From the NCBI GenBank assembly GCA_001643675.2, contig LSRY02000036.1, positions 1 to 64,000 of the forward strand: a stretch of DNA of 64,000 nucleotides, written 5' to 3'. A program made the position numbers and the translations under genes. The stretch comes from Monocercomonoides exilis (taxonomy: Eukaryota > Preaxostyla > Oxymonadida > Polymastigidae). The notes beneath the pieces were generated by a model, which saw only the letters and a program-made list of their open reading frames with translations, was not told the origin of the DNA and did not search any database. Position 1 is the stretch's first letter; each line of letters opens with the position of its first letter. Of the stretch, positions 38,101-49,003 are shown one piece after another.

Positions 38101-40300
38101 ATGTTTTCCGTTGATATTGAAATGAAAATGAAGTGTGTAATCTGCCGAGTCTATAACAAGGAATGGACGATTTGGTTGTTAACTCTAGCATATTCGATGT
38201 TTGCCAAGAAGAGAATTAAATATCGGATCTGTCCAAGGAATCGTTCTGGGTATCAAATAGTTGCATCATCTGCGTTCCGTAAGATGTTAAGTCTTCTTCG
38301 GGTTGATTTAGATGTTTTCTTTTCTATTTTTCTTCTTCTGCGCAATGTGGAACTGCTGGTTCTGTCGCCTACAGCGATTGCGCTGAATTTGCCGGAAGAA
38401 AGATAAGAAGAAGAAGAAGTTGGAAAGGAAAAGGAGGCGAAGTGGATGAGTGGGCTGGCAGAGCAGCTGTAGGAGAAGGATAAGATCATCTGAGATGAAT
38501 CAGAGGAAGATTCCGGAGCTGAGCGAGAAGCACAACACAGAGGTGAAAGAAGTGAAGCAGGTGAAGGAGAAGAAGTGCTGGGCTCAGCAAAGAGGAGTGG
38601 TGAGCGTGGATGGCAAGCGGAAACTTGTGGGTTGGGAGGTTACAATTTCCATATCTTCTTCATTAATTTATGCGTATGGCTGGCGGTTCCATCTTTGATT
38701 TCCTTGATACTGCCGTTGGGGCTGCGTGAAAAGTGCATGTGCTGACGACAAGCAAGCAGAAGATGCTGTTCAAGGAGTCAATTGAGAAGCAGAAGTCAGA
38801 GATTGCGCAAAAGAAGCATGAGATAATCAAAATGAAGGCGTTGTATGAAGAGACAATGGAATATCTGGCTGGGCAGGTGAAGGTGCTGGAAGAGAAGACG
38901 GGGAGTGGAAAATTTGTTAGTGGAAGGGAAGGTGTGACAGAGGAGAAATGGGTCAGTGCGAAGGATGGGTCGAGGATAAAAAGGAGGAGGAACAGAAACG
39001 GAGGCGGAGAACATTAGGAAGCGGAGGAGGGTGAAAATGAAGAAGAAAGAGATGCATGTGCGCTGTGTGAGATTCTGGTGTTGCCGTGAAAAGAACCGAA
39101 GAGAAAGGACGAAGATTGGATGTCAACAGAAGTACCAATAGAAGTAAATAAAAAGGAAGGGAAGACGAGTGTTGTGCAGCGGCTGCATACGCTTCTTAAG
39201 CAGAAGACTAACCGCAGAGACTGTGAAGAGTCGGAGTGGATTGTGAAGTTGTTGAGTGTAACGGGGTTGAGAAATCTGATACAGGTGGTGAATCTTTACT
39301 GGAAGTACAGATGATGATGGAGCATCCGATAAAAACGGTCTCTGTTCCGATGGTGTATGTGGAATACGAAGCGATGCATGCGTTTCGGTTGCCACAAACG
39401 CGGAGGTCGTCAGTTCCGATGCAGATGCTGCTGATGCCGCTAAAGACAGGGCTGCGACAGAAGCTGGCGCGGACGCAGTCGATGATCCAGGGAATATTTA
39501 GAGACAAGATAGCGGCAGACCTGGGCAATGGCAGCGCTGGGTGGGAAGGTGTGGTGCTTCCAAGGCAGGTCCATGTGGACTTTATTCATATACGACTGGG
39601 GGAGAAATTCTCGGAGAAATTGAAGAAAGAGGTAGTGCGGTTGGCGAGGATGCATGGGGAAGAACTGTTCCGGAAGGACTTGCTGAGATGGAGCAGTTTG
39701 GGGAATTTGTGCAGAAGGAGTAAACTGGAGGTGAAATGCAGTTTTCCTAACAACTTGACGGTGCTTGAAGTTGTATCGAGAAAAAATTGAAGTGTCTTTT
39801 GGTTGCTTGAGGAGATACAGTCGGAGAAGAGATTTGCTGAAATATCTGTGTTTCCGGCGTTTTTACTGAACTTCAGGATAGAAGCAGCTTCTGGATGTTT
39901 GTGACGAAGCTGATCTGCGAAATCCTCATCTGCAGTCTTTGAATAATGAGATTATGAAGACAGAAAGATGCACTGGACAACTTAAAGCAGGAGCTTTATG
40001 CAGTATCGAAGGTAGCTGGGGAATGGATTGGGCTGAAGCTACCAGTGGAAATTATACAATCGGTGGTGGAGAAGAAAGAATGGCGGTAGGCGTTGTTCCA
40101 GATGGTGCGGCTGCTGCGAGGGCTGTTGCGGCTGAAGCTGTGGAGGAACGACTCAAAAAAAGGCGATCTGCTTTGATTTTCCTTTGGAGGATGGGCAGCG
40201 AGTGGTGCGGTTTCTGCAGACGGTGGCATGAGGAGGGAGTTAATAGCAAAGCCTTGCCATGTTCTTCATTGGCATTGACATCCTCCTTTTCGTATTCTTT
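38101..40300 (+). pseudogene. Decayed coiled-coil gene region, product unknown
   Basis: Successive + frames look like broken exons. 38,253-38,406 has LRNVELLVLSPTAIALNLP. 38,733-39,017 is a Lys/Glu-rich coiled coil with KMKALYEETMEYLAGQVKV. 39,120-39,314 follows. 39,236-39,790 contains VHVDFIHIRLGEKFSEKLKK. 39,939-40,250 contains ELYAVSKVAGEWIGLKLP in one frame. In-frame stops and frame changes separate them. They could be pieces of one large gene or several. No enzyme motif is certain. Confidence 0.35.
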
Positions 40301-40619
40301 TTCTAATAATTCTTCCTCTTCCTCCTACTCCTCTTTCTCTTTTTTCTCTTCTATTCTTCACTTATCGATTTTTATGTTTTCAATTTTTCTTCAAATTTTT
40401 ATTATGTTTCATCAATTAAGGTCATTCTCCTTCCATCACTTGTTTCTTTTCACATTCATTTTCTTTCAAAGAATTTTTTGAAAGTTACAAATATACAGTT
40501 AACATTGAGAATGTTTTGTCTTCTTTTTGCTTATTTCTGAGTAAATAACAGAAAATAAGAAGGTGAAGAAGGTGAAGAAGAATAAGACAAATATTGTTTT
40601 GAACAAATTGGAATGAAAT

Positions 40620-40836
40620 GTTGTGAAATTGGAGTGTTTAATGAATCAGGAGAAGAAAGAGGAGAAGAAGAAGGAGAAGATGATGATGATGAAAAAGAAG
40701 AGGAGGAAGAGGAGGAAGAGGAAGATGAAAAGGAAGAAGAAGAAGAAGAAGAAGAAGAAGAGGAAGAGGAAGAAGAAGAAGAGGAAGAGGAAGAAAAGGA
40801 AGAAGAAGAAGAAGAAGAAGAAGAAGAAACACTTTA
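40620..40836 (+). repeat. GAA/GGA-rich microsatellite (poly-Glu/poly-Lys frames)
   Basis: A nearly pure purine run of GAAGAA and GAGGAA triplets. The open frames it produces on both strands (poly-Glu, poly-Lys, poly-Leu, poly-Phe) have no independent support. Confidence 0.9.
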
Positions 40837-40850
40837 AGAACAGAAGCTCC

Positions 40851-41459
40851 TTACGAATTTCTCGAGCAGTTCTTGAATGAGGAGCTTCCAACTGAAACAC
40901 TTCCCGAAGTCGAACTGTCAATCGAAATGATGCAGCCTTTAAACAATTTCACTCCATCTGCAGATACTCCATTGAATACAACTTCTTTGCAGTTTGTAAT
41001 AACAAACACATTTGCTATTGCTTCAATATTTTCGAGTTTTTTGTTTGTCAGAGAAATCTCATCTCCACTTAGCAAAAATGAAGGCTTCTTGAATGAAAGC
41101 ATAATTATTGAGCAGTTATCAACATGCAGAATTCCACTTTCAATGGTCATCAATGTTGAATTGAGAACAACAGTTTCAATGTAATTTGACTCCCCAACAA
41201 AAGAAAAATAAACAAACAAAAGAGATAATTGGCCATTTGCTTCATGAATGATTGAACTGCCCGAATACGAAAACAACTGGCCAATGTTGAATTTCAATCT
41301 TTCAATCCGAACAATCCCTGTTGTTGTGATGATGCTTCCCTCGTCACTAACAATTGTTGAGTTCAGATGAACCAAAGCAGATGAAATAGATTCAAGGGAG
41401 CGCACAATAACATTCAACGCACTGCTTTCTCCATTGATGATCATTTCCCCTAATATCAA
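40851..41459 (-). pseudogene. Beta-helix surface-protein fragment
   Basis: A 202-codon open frame ends in SVSVGSSSFKNCSRNS and contains repeated V.NC/S.F...S beta-helix turns (HVDNCSIIMLSF, VFVITNCKEVVFNGV). It starts and ends without a signal peptide or membrane segment. Sequence near 41,460-41,700 (minus, upstream) has further short stretches in other frames. It is opposite in orientation to the larger beta-helix remnant at 42.7-45.6 kb and resembles it only in style. It is interpreted as a truncated ectodomain. Confidence 0.5.
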
Positions 41460-42045
41460 CAGCTACGAATTGCGCGAAGGGATGATGTGTTGCACTCCAA
41501 CATCTAATGACTCACAAGGAAAACGAAACTCTCCGCATTGCTTGCTGTCTTCCTAGTTTTTATCAGCAGAAGATACAAATAGCGTCTCACTCTGGTATTT
41601 CACATCATTCAGCTGAATATCCATTTCTTCTTCTAAAGAGTCTGTTTCGCAGTCCCATATTGTAGGACATTTCACAAAATGTGCTCTGAAATCTGCAGCA
41701 AATTTTCCAAGCTTAAAAAAAAGAAATTTAACATTTTAATAGAATAATATAGCATTTAAATGAAAGATAGATAAAAACCGTTTGATTTGCGTGTTTAACA
41801 TCTTTATCAAACTTGTGGGAGGATTCTTTGCATTAATTGAAATTCCAGGCGCATTCTGTGCAATGAAAAATTATTGTCAAATAAAAATTTGATTCATTAA
41901 CGAATCTCAATTTTTAACTAGAAAAAGAATCCATACAAACTATGAACATTTTATATATCAGCAGTTACAGAATAGTTTTAGCAAATAAAACAATAATTCA
42001 TAGCAAAATTGAAATTTTAATTTTGATAAGAAAACAGAAACATAA

Positions 42046-42167
42046 TTTATTGTTTAAATAACTTTTTTAAAAAGAAGAATTTCCCAATTATCAAACAAAC
42101 TTTCATGGAAAAGTTTGTTTGATAATTGGGAAATTCTTCTTTTCAAAAAAGTTATTTAAACAATAAA
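42046..42167. repeat. 122-bp near-perfect hairpin
   Basis: Arms of 58 bp (42,046-42,103 and 42,110-42,167) pair with one mismatch around a 6-nt loop CATGGA. It lies in AT-rich DNA between the two beta-helix remnants inside Element 2. It could be a tiny fold-back transposon, or it could be transcribed as a small hairpin RNA. No clear target duplication is seen. Confidence 0.92.
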
Positions 42168-42659
42168 GAAATTTGAATATTATTTTTGATCAAAGCAAAA
42201 AATGTTTATTGAGCTTTTACTATGCTTATTTTTATTTTATAAAAAACATGTTCAATAGCACTATTGAGAAGCACAATACTGCACAATTTTTTTGGTTGTG
42301 AAATGAACTGTCAGAGTTTATTTCAACATATACAAGAATCATTCTTATTATCATATTACAAGTGAAATTGCGTATATTTTTACAAAACGAACATCCCAGA
42401 AAATGCAAAATTTCTGAATCTTGTTCCCATAGTGAAGTGACAGCAGTTATTTAAGGAGTGATAGTGTTTTTGGATCAAGAAACAGTATAATACAGCCAGG
42501 GAGAATAAACCTTCTTGATACAGGAGAACTTTTATTTTTGTGGTTTTAGCGGGAAACACACACCCACAAGAATCTGAGAGTATTATTGCCGCTTCTACAC
42601 GTGGTGCATCAATCAAAATTCGTTAAAGTTTATTTGACTGAATAAGCGCAATTGAAAAT

Positions 42660-45614
42660 GAAGAGCTCATTCATGGAGGAGATTTCCATTTTTCAAATTT
42701 GGAAAAAAACTAATATTGATTTCATCAAATTTCAGCAAGTGTTGCGCAAATCGTGGAAAAGCGATTTACCGCGTTGATCATATGAAAAATGAACAACACA
42801 AAGATCTTGCTTTTGAAAATTGCTCAATTTCACATTCTTATGGAATGGTGTGTTTCTTACGTCTGAAATATCTTCGGTCATCATGAACCTTCATTTTTTC
42901 AAGCTCTCGTTTTGTGAAAAATTGGGATGGAAATTCTTCTGGTTACATATACTTTAATTTCGCTTTGCCGAGTATTAACCTTTCAGCACTTTTGATCACA
43001 GAAAATATGATTATCTTGAACACAGTGAATGGAATATTTACAAATTCAACAATTTTAGGAGGAGCAGGAATAAACTTCAGTGGACTTTCGGAACAAGCTG
43101 TTCAGACTCCATTGATAAGATATTGTTTTTTCCATCAAAATGACGTGAAGAACGGAAACGGTGAACTGTTCAGTGCATATGGGAATAGAGGAAACTCCGA
43201 GATTGTGATTGATGGGTGTAAGTTAAGTTTATCATGCGAAAACGGAAACGAGCTGAAGGGCGGATCTTTGTTTATCCAGAAACAGGGGAATATGAACGTT
43301 GCTGTGAACAACACCAGATTCAGCAACTGAAATGTGCCAAGCGGTGAAGAATTAAATAGAGGAAGAGGATTAGGAGGAGGGATATATCTGCTTATTTCAG
43401 ATAATAATGGAGTTTGTTCGCTGAAAAACCTGACATTCTTTGAATGCAAAGCGTGGAAAGGAAATAACATATTTGTGGATGCCAACAACTTGACTGAGAT
43501 AGTTCGAGCAGATAACTTCCAAATAGCTTGGAGGGAGATGAACAAAACGGATTTGATGGGGTATGAGCGAATCTCCTGCAATCAAGAATGTGCGATTCCT
43601 TTGGCTGCATTTCTTACTTCATTTTCAGGAAGCGGATATGTTGGAGGCGAGACAGATGGAAGGTACGATCACTCAGGAAGCGAATTTCCATTTGCGTCTT
43701 GCCACACGATCAGCAAAGTTGTTGAATTGAGATTTGGATCAGCGCAAGAACAAGGTGTTGCCGTTGTTCTTCCATCGTTCCAGCTCAACAGCTTCACAAG
43801 GCTTGCCTCGTGTTCTGTTACAATTTTTGCAACAACAAAGGATTCATCTATTTTTGTCTGCAGCAACGGAAGCGGGGATGGGGATGGTTTGACTGAGACA
43901 GAAGCAGATGTGTCGATTTCGAATATTACGTTTTCCTTGCCTCCAAGCTTCGTTGAAACGCCTCGTTTGTTTCTGATTCTGTGCCAGCAATCAACTTTTA
44001 GCATTGCTAATTGCTCAGTAACAAGGCAAATAGAACGCGAGGCAATTCAATTCAGCATTCTTTGTGCAACAGGAGGCGAAATTCATTTAACTGAATTTGA
44101 GCTGAAAGAATTGATTTTGGAGATATTGCTGCAGTCGAGCTGAGAGGGCAAGGAACATTATTATTTATTGCAGGATGCACTATTGAAGGGATTGAGAGCC
44201 AGACTTCACATGGGCTTATTCACTTGAGTGATGGATCTTCAACCGACATCAAGAAGCTAACAGTCAATGGCTCATCACTGGAAAGTGGCAGTGTCATTTC
44301 TTTTGGGGAAGGAAGCGGAATGAAAATACATTCAAGTGAATTGTCGAATGTTACTCGCAACAATGGGAATGGCCCAGTCTTTTCAGGAGTTATTGGACAG
44401 GGAAAGCGAGTGGAGATCAGAGGCTGTGTGTTTTCGAAAGACATGTGCCAAGGCGAGATTCCATTTGGAGGGATCGGTGCATTGAATGTGTCGGATGGAG
44501 GAGAGCTGATATTCACTCAGAACAGAGTGGAGAGCTGCACAGCGCTGGGGGCTAGGGGGTTTGGAGGAGGGCTGCATCTGAAATTCGATGCGAATGTGCA
44601 ATACTCGATGAAATCGAACACTTTCACAGGAAATCTTGCTTCGAAAGGAAATGACCTGTTTCTGCTTTGCAGAAATCCAGAAGCGCTGTTGAAAGAAGAT
44701 CTGTGGTTTGGGACAATTAACGAATTGAGCACACCTGAGCCTAGTTTCTGGGTTATGGACTCCGTTGAAAGCACAGAAATTGACTATTCAATCAAGAAAT
44801 ATCTGTTTTCTGGAACAGGAGATATCATTTTTGTTGAGGCAGGAAAAAGCACGTTGCCGAACTGTGGAAGCGATGCAAATCCATGCGATCGATTGGAGGT
44901 TGGGATGAGCAACCTGAAAGAGAACCAGACGACTGTGCAGATCAACAACTACAACTGGGTTTCTGGAGAGATGAGAAGAGATGGGAAGTGGCTGACCATC
45001 CGCGGAGTTGCTGACAAATCCGAGCTGAGAGTTGAAAGCAATAGTTTCTTCAATGTGGTCGATGGTTTAACGCCAACAGTGCTTCTTCTCAACAGACTGA
45101 TTTTCAAACTTCATGCCTCTCCGGCAGAAGGTAATGTTGGCGTTATTCGGATGAATGGGGGACGAGTGACAATCCTGGATTGTGAGTTTGGAGGGAGCGA
45201 CGGTTCTGTAGAAGCTGGAAAGCTTTGGACAGTTGTTGGAGAAAGAGGAGAGGCACAGCTTGAGAGCGTATCATTTTTTTATCTGACATTTCCATCGAGC
45301 TTCGGAATAGCTCGGTTGGAGAGAGGAGAGATGTCTATCAACAATCTGAATGCATCTCATGTTGCATCTGAAAGAAATGTATTGCACGAGAAAATTAAAT
45401 GCGAAAGCTTTGGAATCAACGTTGAAAATATTTCTGATTGCTTTCATTGGATTTGTTTTGTATGTTGTTTGGTGCAGAAAAGTCAAGAATGAAGCAGATA
45501 ATTTGAGGGAGTTAGTGAATGACTGAGTGAGAAAAGATCCGAAAGCATTTGAGATGGTGACGATGGAGATGCCGCTGGAGGAGCAATGGATTTGAGCTGA
45601 AAGAGAAGCTGAGA
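42660..45614 (+). pseudogene. Large beta-helix surface protein with membrane segment, broken
   Basis: Beta-helix turns start with NFSKCCANRGKAIYRV (from about 42,730) and continue for over 2.5 kb: GGGIYLLISDN, GGGLHLKFDANVQYS, NLASKGNDLFLLC. A CG...PC motif (NCGSDANPCDRLEV) resembles the one in the 15-kb gene. Near 45,430 another frame gives a membrane helix IFLIAFIGFVLYVVWC followed by the basic stop-transfer CRKVKN and a cytoplasmic tail with VRKDPKAFEMVTMEM. In my memory such tails lead into a kinase-like domain in oxymonad proteins; here the tail stops near the end of the transposase gene. Lesions: TGA 42,884, TGA 43,328 (FSN*NV, where Cys is expected), frameshift near 44,115, frameshift near 45,425, and TGAs in the tail. 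N-glycosylation sites are frequent. Confidence 0.7.
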
Positions 45615-45719
45615 AAAAAAAAGTTTTTTAAGATATGTCACAAAGATTTTGAATATTCAAAATGTTTGGAGACAAGCATTATCTTCACACTTCTCTTTTC
45701 CTTCACAGTTCAGATTTAT

Positions 45720-48579
45720 CTAAATGTTTTCATCACCATTGTCGCCTGTAATCGTTCCACTGGTCTCTTCTTCATCGTCTTCTTCATCGCTAAGTTCAAT
45801 TGCTTTGTTTCTTCTTTCTTCATCTTCGACATCCCACCTACAAACATTTTGAGAATAAGTGCGTCTTGGTTTATTATCAAAATGATCTGTTTCTTCGGCT
45901 GTTTCTTCGGCTGTTTCTTCGGCTGTTTCTTCGGCTGTTTCTTCGGCTGTTTCTTCGGCTGTTCCTTCGGCTGTTCCTTCTTCGCATGGAAGCAATTCTG
46001 ATATTGAATGATTGTCTTTTTCCTCTTCCCATCTTCCCAAAATAAGTGAAAGTGTTTGCTTTCCAATTGGAGAAGAGAGGCAAGAGTATATCTTGCTTGT
46101 TGCTTGTTTCTTCGCTCTTTCGAAAGAAACAGCAACCCTCACTTCACTCCATCTTGTATTTTCTTCTTCGTTGAATGGAGCAGCGAAAATCCTTCCTTCT
46201 TCGCTGCTCCATAAAAGATTTTTCTTCAACTCTTTCACCCTCAGCTTCGGTGAGACTCTCACCTGAAGCCGAGGGGTGTATGGGAGGAAGTGCCTATTGA
46301 TTGAGGCACTTCCTATCTCATCTGTTGATGAGTTAAATCTTTTTTTGAAAAAAGAGATTAGCTCATCAACAGATGAGATGTCCTCTCGAGAGTTCTGTGC
46401 TTCTCTCGAGAGGACACCAAACTCTCCATCAACCTCGCTTTTTCCGTGTCCTTCTGCAAAGAAGGAAAGCGAGGTTGATGAGAATGTTTTGAAGATTTTT
46501 GATGAAGGATAAAGAAGAAAATGCAGAAAAGATCCATTCCGAAAATGGGGACCGCAGTCGGTCCATACTTTGAGCGATCTGTTTGTACGTGAAGAGTGAA
46601 GAAGGAGTTCAAGTGCATTTTCAAGGCAGTCGATAGAATATCGACTGTCCTTGGAAAGCACTTCTGAAAAAAAGTGGAAACAAGATTTATAATGAATGTT
46701 GTGTTGTGATTGATGAATAACAACTCCCAGGTGAGAAACTTCTTTCTTTTCATAAAAATCTCTGCTCACCTGGGATTGTTTTATTGGGAGGCACCAGTTT
46801 TGTTTGTAATCGAGAATAACAATTGTTTGTCCGAATGAAAGTTCTTCAATACATTTATGATAATAATTTCTCTGTTTGTTCTGGATTATTTGATGAATTT
46901 CTAATAATCTTTTTTCTTCCCTTTCCTTCAACGTTAAATGTCTGATTCTTTGAATCTTCGTTAATATTTCTCTTCGAGCACACAAATTACACACATCAGT
47001 TCTTCTTTTTGATTTTCTTAAATTTTTTGAAAGTGTATAAAAGTGTGAATAGCTAAGTTTAACATCAATTTCCTTCACCATTTGCTTCCAAAGCGAATAT
47101 TTGGATCCATTAATTATACGTATTTCATTCTCAAACCATTTTTCATCTTCGTTTTTCAAAGTTTGATCAATTATATCGTTTGAAGATTCTTTTAAAAATG
47201 AGGACATCATCTTCTTTTTCATTTTAGAATTTTTTGTTTCGATTTTTGATGAATGCAATGTTTTCTCAATAGAGTTTTCATTTGTCACATTCATATGAAT
47301 ATCATTTAAAATATTTGTATCATCAAATGAATTTCCCTTATTTGTTTCAGTCAGTACATGAAAGAAAGAAGTTTGGATAATTGAATCAGACGAGCAGCTG
47401 GAACTTGAAGCGCTGCTTGAAGAGGCAGAAGACATGGCGCGAGAGGCGGCAGCTGGGCATGCAGTGGGAGATGAGCAGCTGGAACTTGCAGCGCTGCTTG
47501 AAGAGGCGGAAGACATGGCGCAAGAGGCGGCAGCTGGGCATGCAGTGGGAGATGAGCAGCTGGAACTTGCAGCGCTGCTTGAAGTGGCGGAAGACATGGC
47601 GCAAGAGGCGGCAGATGGATATTCAGTGGACGATGAAAGTCGACACTTAGATGAAGAATTTTTATATTGATTTTTTTTTTTATTTAGACTTATTAATGTT
47701 TTTGATATGTCAAATTGAACATTTGATAACTGTTTGTTGTTTATAATTGTAATGTAATCTTTATGTTCTTGTGAGAAATTTGTTTTTGATTTGTATTGAT
47801 TTGATTCAAGTTCTTCTTTGGAATTCAATGAAATATTTCGTTTGTTTTCTCCAATGGAGTTCTTTTTAATATTAAGAGAATGATTATCATATTCCATCAA
47901 GTTTGGAGAAGGAATATTTTGTATTTCTTTTTCTTTCTTTGTATTCAGAAACACCATATCATCTTCAGATAATTCTTCAATAATAGAATTTCGTTTTTTC
48001 CTTTTCTTTATGCAACTTTCTGTGGTGTGTTTTCGAAGCCACCATTCACAAAACGAAAAATTGAAATGAGTCATTGCTTCAAAAAATATTAAAAAAGGAT
48101 AAATTAAGAATATATATAAACGTTTTCGAGCAGTTGGCGTATAGGGCTTTGATGAACGAATCACTCCATAATCATGACGTTTCAACATTCTTTTGGCATG
48201 AGCAATGTTGTTCTTTGTGCAACTCCACCCCGCTTGAAACAGCTCTTGCTCCTCCACAACATTCAAAAATGTTTGCAAGAGCAAAACTTTGTCTTTTTTA
48301 TTTAGTAAATCGTATAAAATTCCACAATGAAACAGAACTTTGGTATATTTTTCTTTTGCAAATAAAAAGTGAAATAATTTTGATTATTAAAAACAATGAT
48401 AATACAATACCATTCAAACACTCAATGAATGATTGCTTTATTTTCTTTCCATTATTAGAATGGTTTAAGTAATATAATAGTAGTTGATTCTCTGTGTTAT
48501 TTGAACACTGGTTCAAATATTTTTTCAGTTCTCGACAAATTTGAGATTTTCTGCTTTGAGAATAAGTATCAAATTGCAT
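45720..48579 (-). CDS. DDE-type transposase, three exons, intact (Element 2)
   Basis: Exons 48,579-48,411, 48,352-48,122 and 48,076-45,720 give 918 codons ending in TAG. All splice phases agree; exon 2 is 231 nt as in the 22-kb copy. The N-terminal exons carry a small conserved domain (LLLQTFLNVV..., AHAKRM, PYTPTARK), probably DNA-binding. A Ser/Ala/Cys linker of three 81-bp repeats takes the place occupied by the USP domain in the other copies. The catalytic core follows: SKRRTDVCNLCARRE (zinc-like Cys pair), IVILDYKQNW (first Asp), VWTDCGPHFRN (second Asp), FFAEGHGKSEVDGEFG (HGK...DG motif). The C-terminus has ETAE repeats and an acidic tail. RNase-H-fold DDE chemistry is inferred from the pattern; the superfamily is uncertain. 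Confidence 0.75.
45894..45984 (-). repeat. 12-bp coding repeats (ETAE) in transposase C-terminus
   Basis: About eight copies of a 12-bp unit encode Glu-Thr-Ala-Glu near the C-terminus. Copy number is likely variable. Confidence 0.9.
46100..46778. other. Chain of hairpins inside the transposase coding sequence
   Basis: Successive inverted repeats, arms as left/right: 46,175-46,187/46,200-46,212 (13 bp perfect); 46,236-46,254/46,258-46,278 (imperfect); 46,285-46,295/46,304-46,314 (11 perfect); 46,315-46,332/46,362-46,379 (18 perfect); 46,380-46,392/46,403-46,415 (13 perfect); 46,427-46,441/46,466-46,480 (15 perfect); 46,611-46,635/46,639-46,663 (about 25, small bulges); 46,721-46,735/46,765-46,778. 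Three of them abut exactly (46,314|46,315 and 46,379|46,380). The reading frame is open throughout. Confidence 0.9.
47394..47645 (-). repeat. 81-bp tandem repeats in the transposase linker
   Basis: Three copies of an 81-bp unit encode a Ser/Ala/Cys-rich linker (e.g. AASCAMSSASSSS). Copies differ by a few substitutions. They lie between the N-terminal domain and the catalytic core. Confidence 0.9.
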
Positions 48580-48604
48580 TTGTTTGATAATAAATATTTT
48601 ATTT

Positions 48605-48693
48605 TGGTAACGGAATGATCAACATTTTCTGATCATTTGTGATCTGATTTTCAGATCAATTAATATTTTGTGACTTTTCAAAAAAAAATACCC
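48605..48693 (-). repeat. Right 89-bp TIR of Element 2
   Basis: Reverse complement of the left TIR. ATAT follows at 48,694-48,697. The transposase ATG (48,579, minus strand) is just inside it, so the repeat probably contains the promoter. Confidence 0.93.
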
Positions 48694-48744
48694 ATATGGA
48701 AAATGAGAAATTTAGAAAAAGGAAGAAATTTCAATTAAATCAAA

Positions 48745-49003
48745 AAAAAATTCATTGTTATAAATGTTTTTTGTACCATCGGAGCTGAATGTGAGTGTTT
48801 AAGTGGGAACAAATATTTAACTGATGAAGGAAATAAAGCCATTAAAGGTGTATTCAATGGTTTCACTTGGGATCTGTCCTTCTCTTCCACAGACGTCAGC
48901 ATCAATTCCATTGAAGGTCAGCATTTTGTTCAAAGCGATGAGGAGGAGCCAGCTGTTGAACTCAGCTTTATCAAATTATCCACTATATCTGTTTACGTTT
49001 AAT
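48745..49003 (+). pseudogene. Beta-helix-like fragment next to Element 2
   Basis: An open + frame without a start contains CTIGAECECLSGNKYL and DVSINSIEGQHFVQSDEEE and ends at a TAA (about 49,001). The style resembles the N-terminal half of the surface proteins in this window. It lies 50 bp outside the right target duplication of Element 2. Short, and therefore uncertain. Confidence 0.35.

Larger units (their letters stand above)
33760..48693. mobile_element. Element 2: 14.9-kb TIR transposon carrying cargo genes
   Basis: Perfect 89-bp inverted repeats (33,760-33,848 and 48,605-48,693) begin GGGTATTTTTTTTTGAAAAG. They are flanked directly by ATAT on both sides (33,756-33,759 and 48,694-48,697), consistent with a 4-bp target duplication. 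An intact transposase gene begins 26 bp inside the right repeat and reads inward. The remaining 12 kb hold beta-helix gene remnants, a 122-bp hairpin and decayed exons, i.e. sequence not needed for transposition. Alternative: two separate short elements of one family flank unrelated DNA. The matching flanks and adjacent transposase favour a single unit. Confidence 0.75.

Noticed and set aside
40620-40836. Poly-Glu, poly-Lys, poly-Leu and poly-Phe open frames
   Set aside because: Products of a GAA microsatellite read in different frames; no flanking domain.
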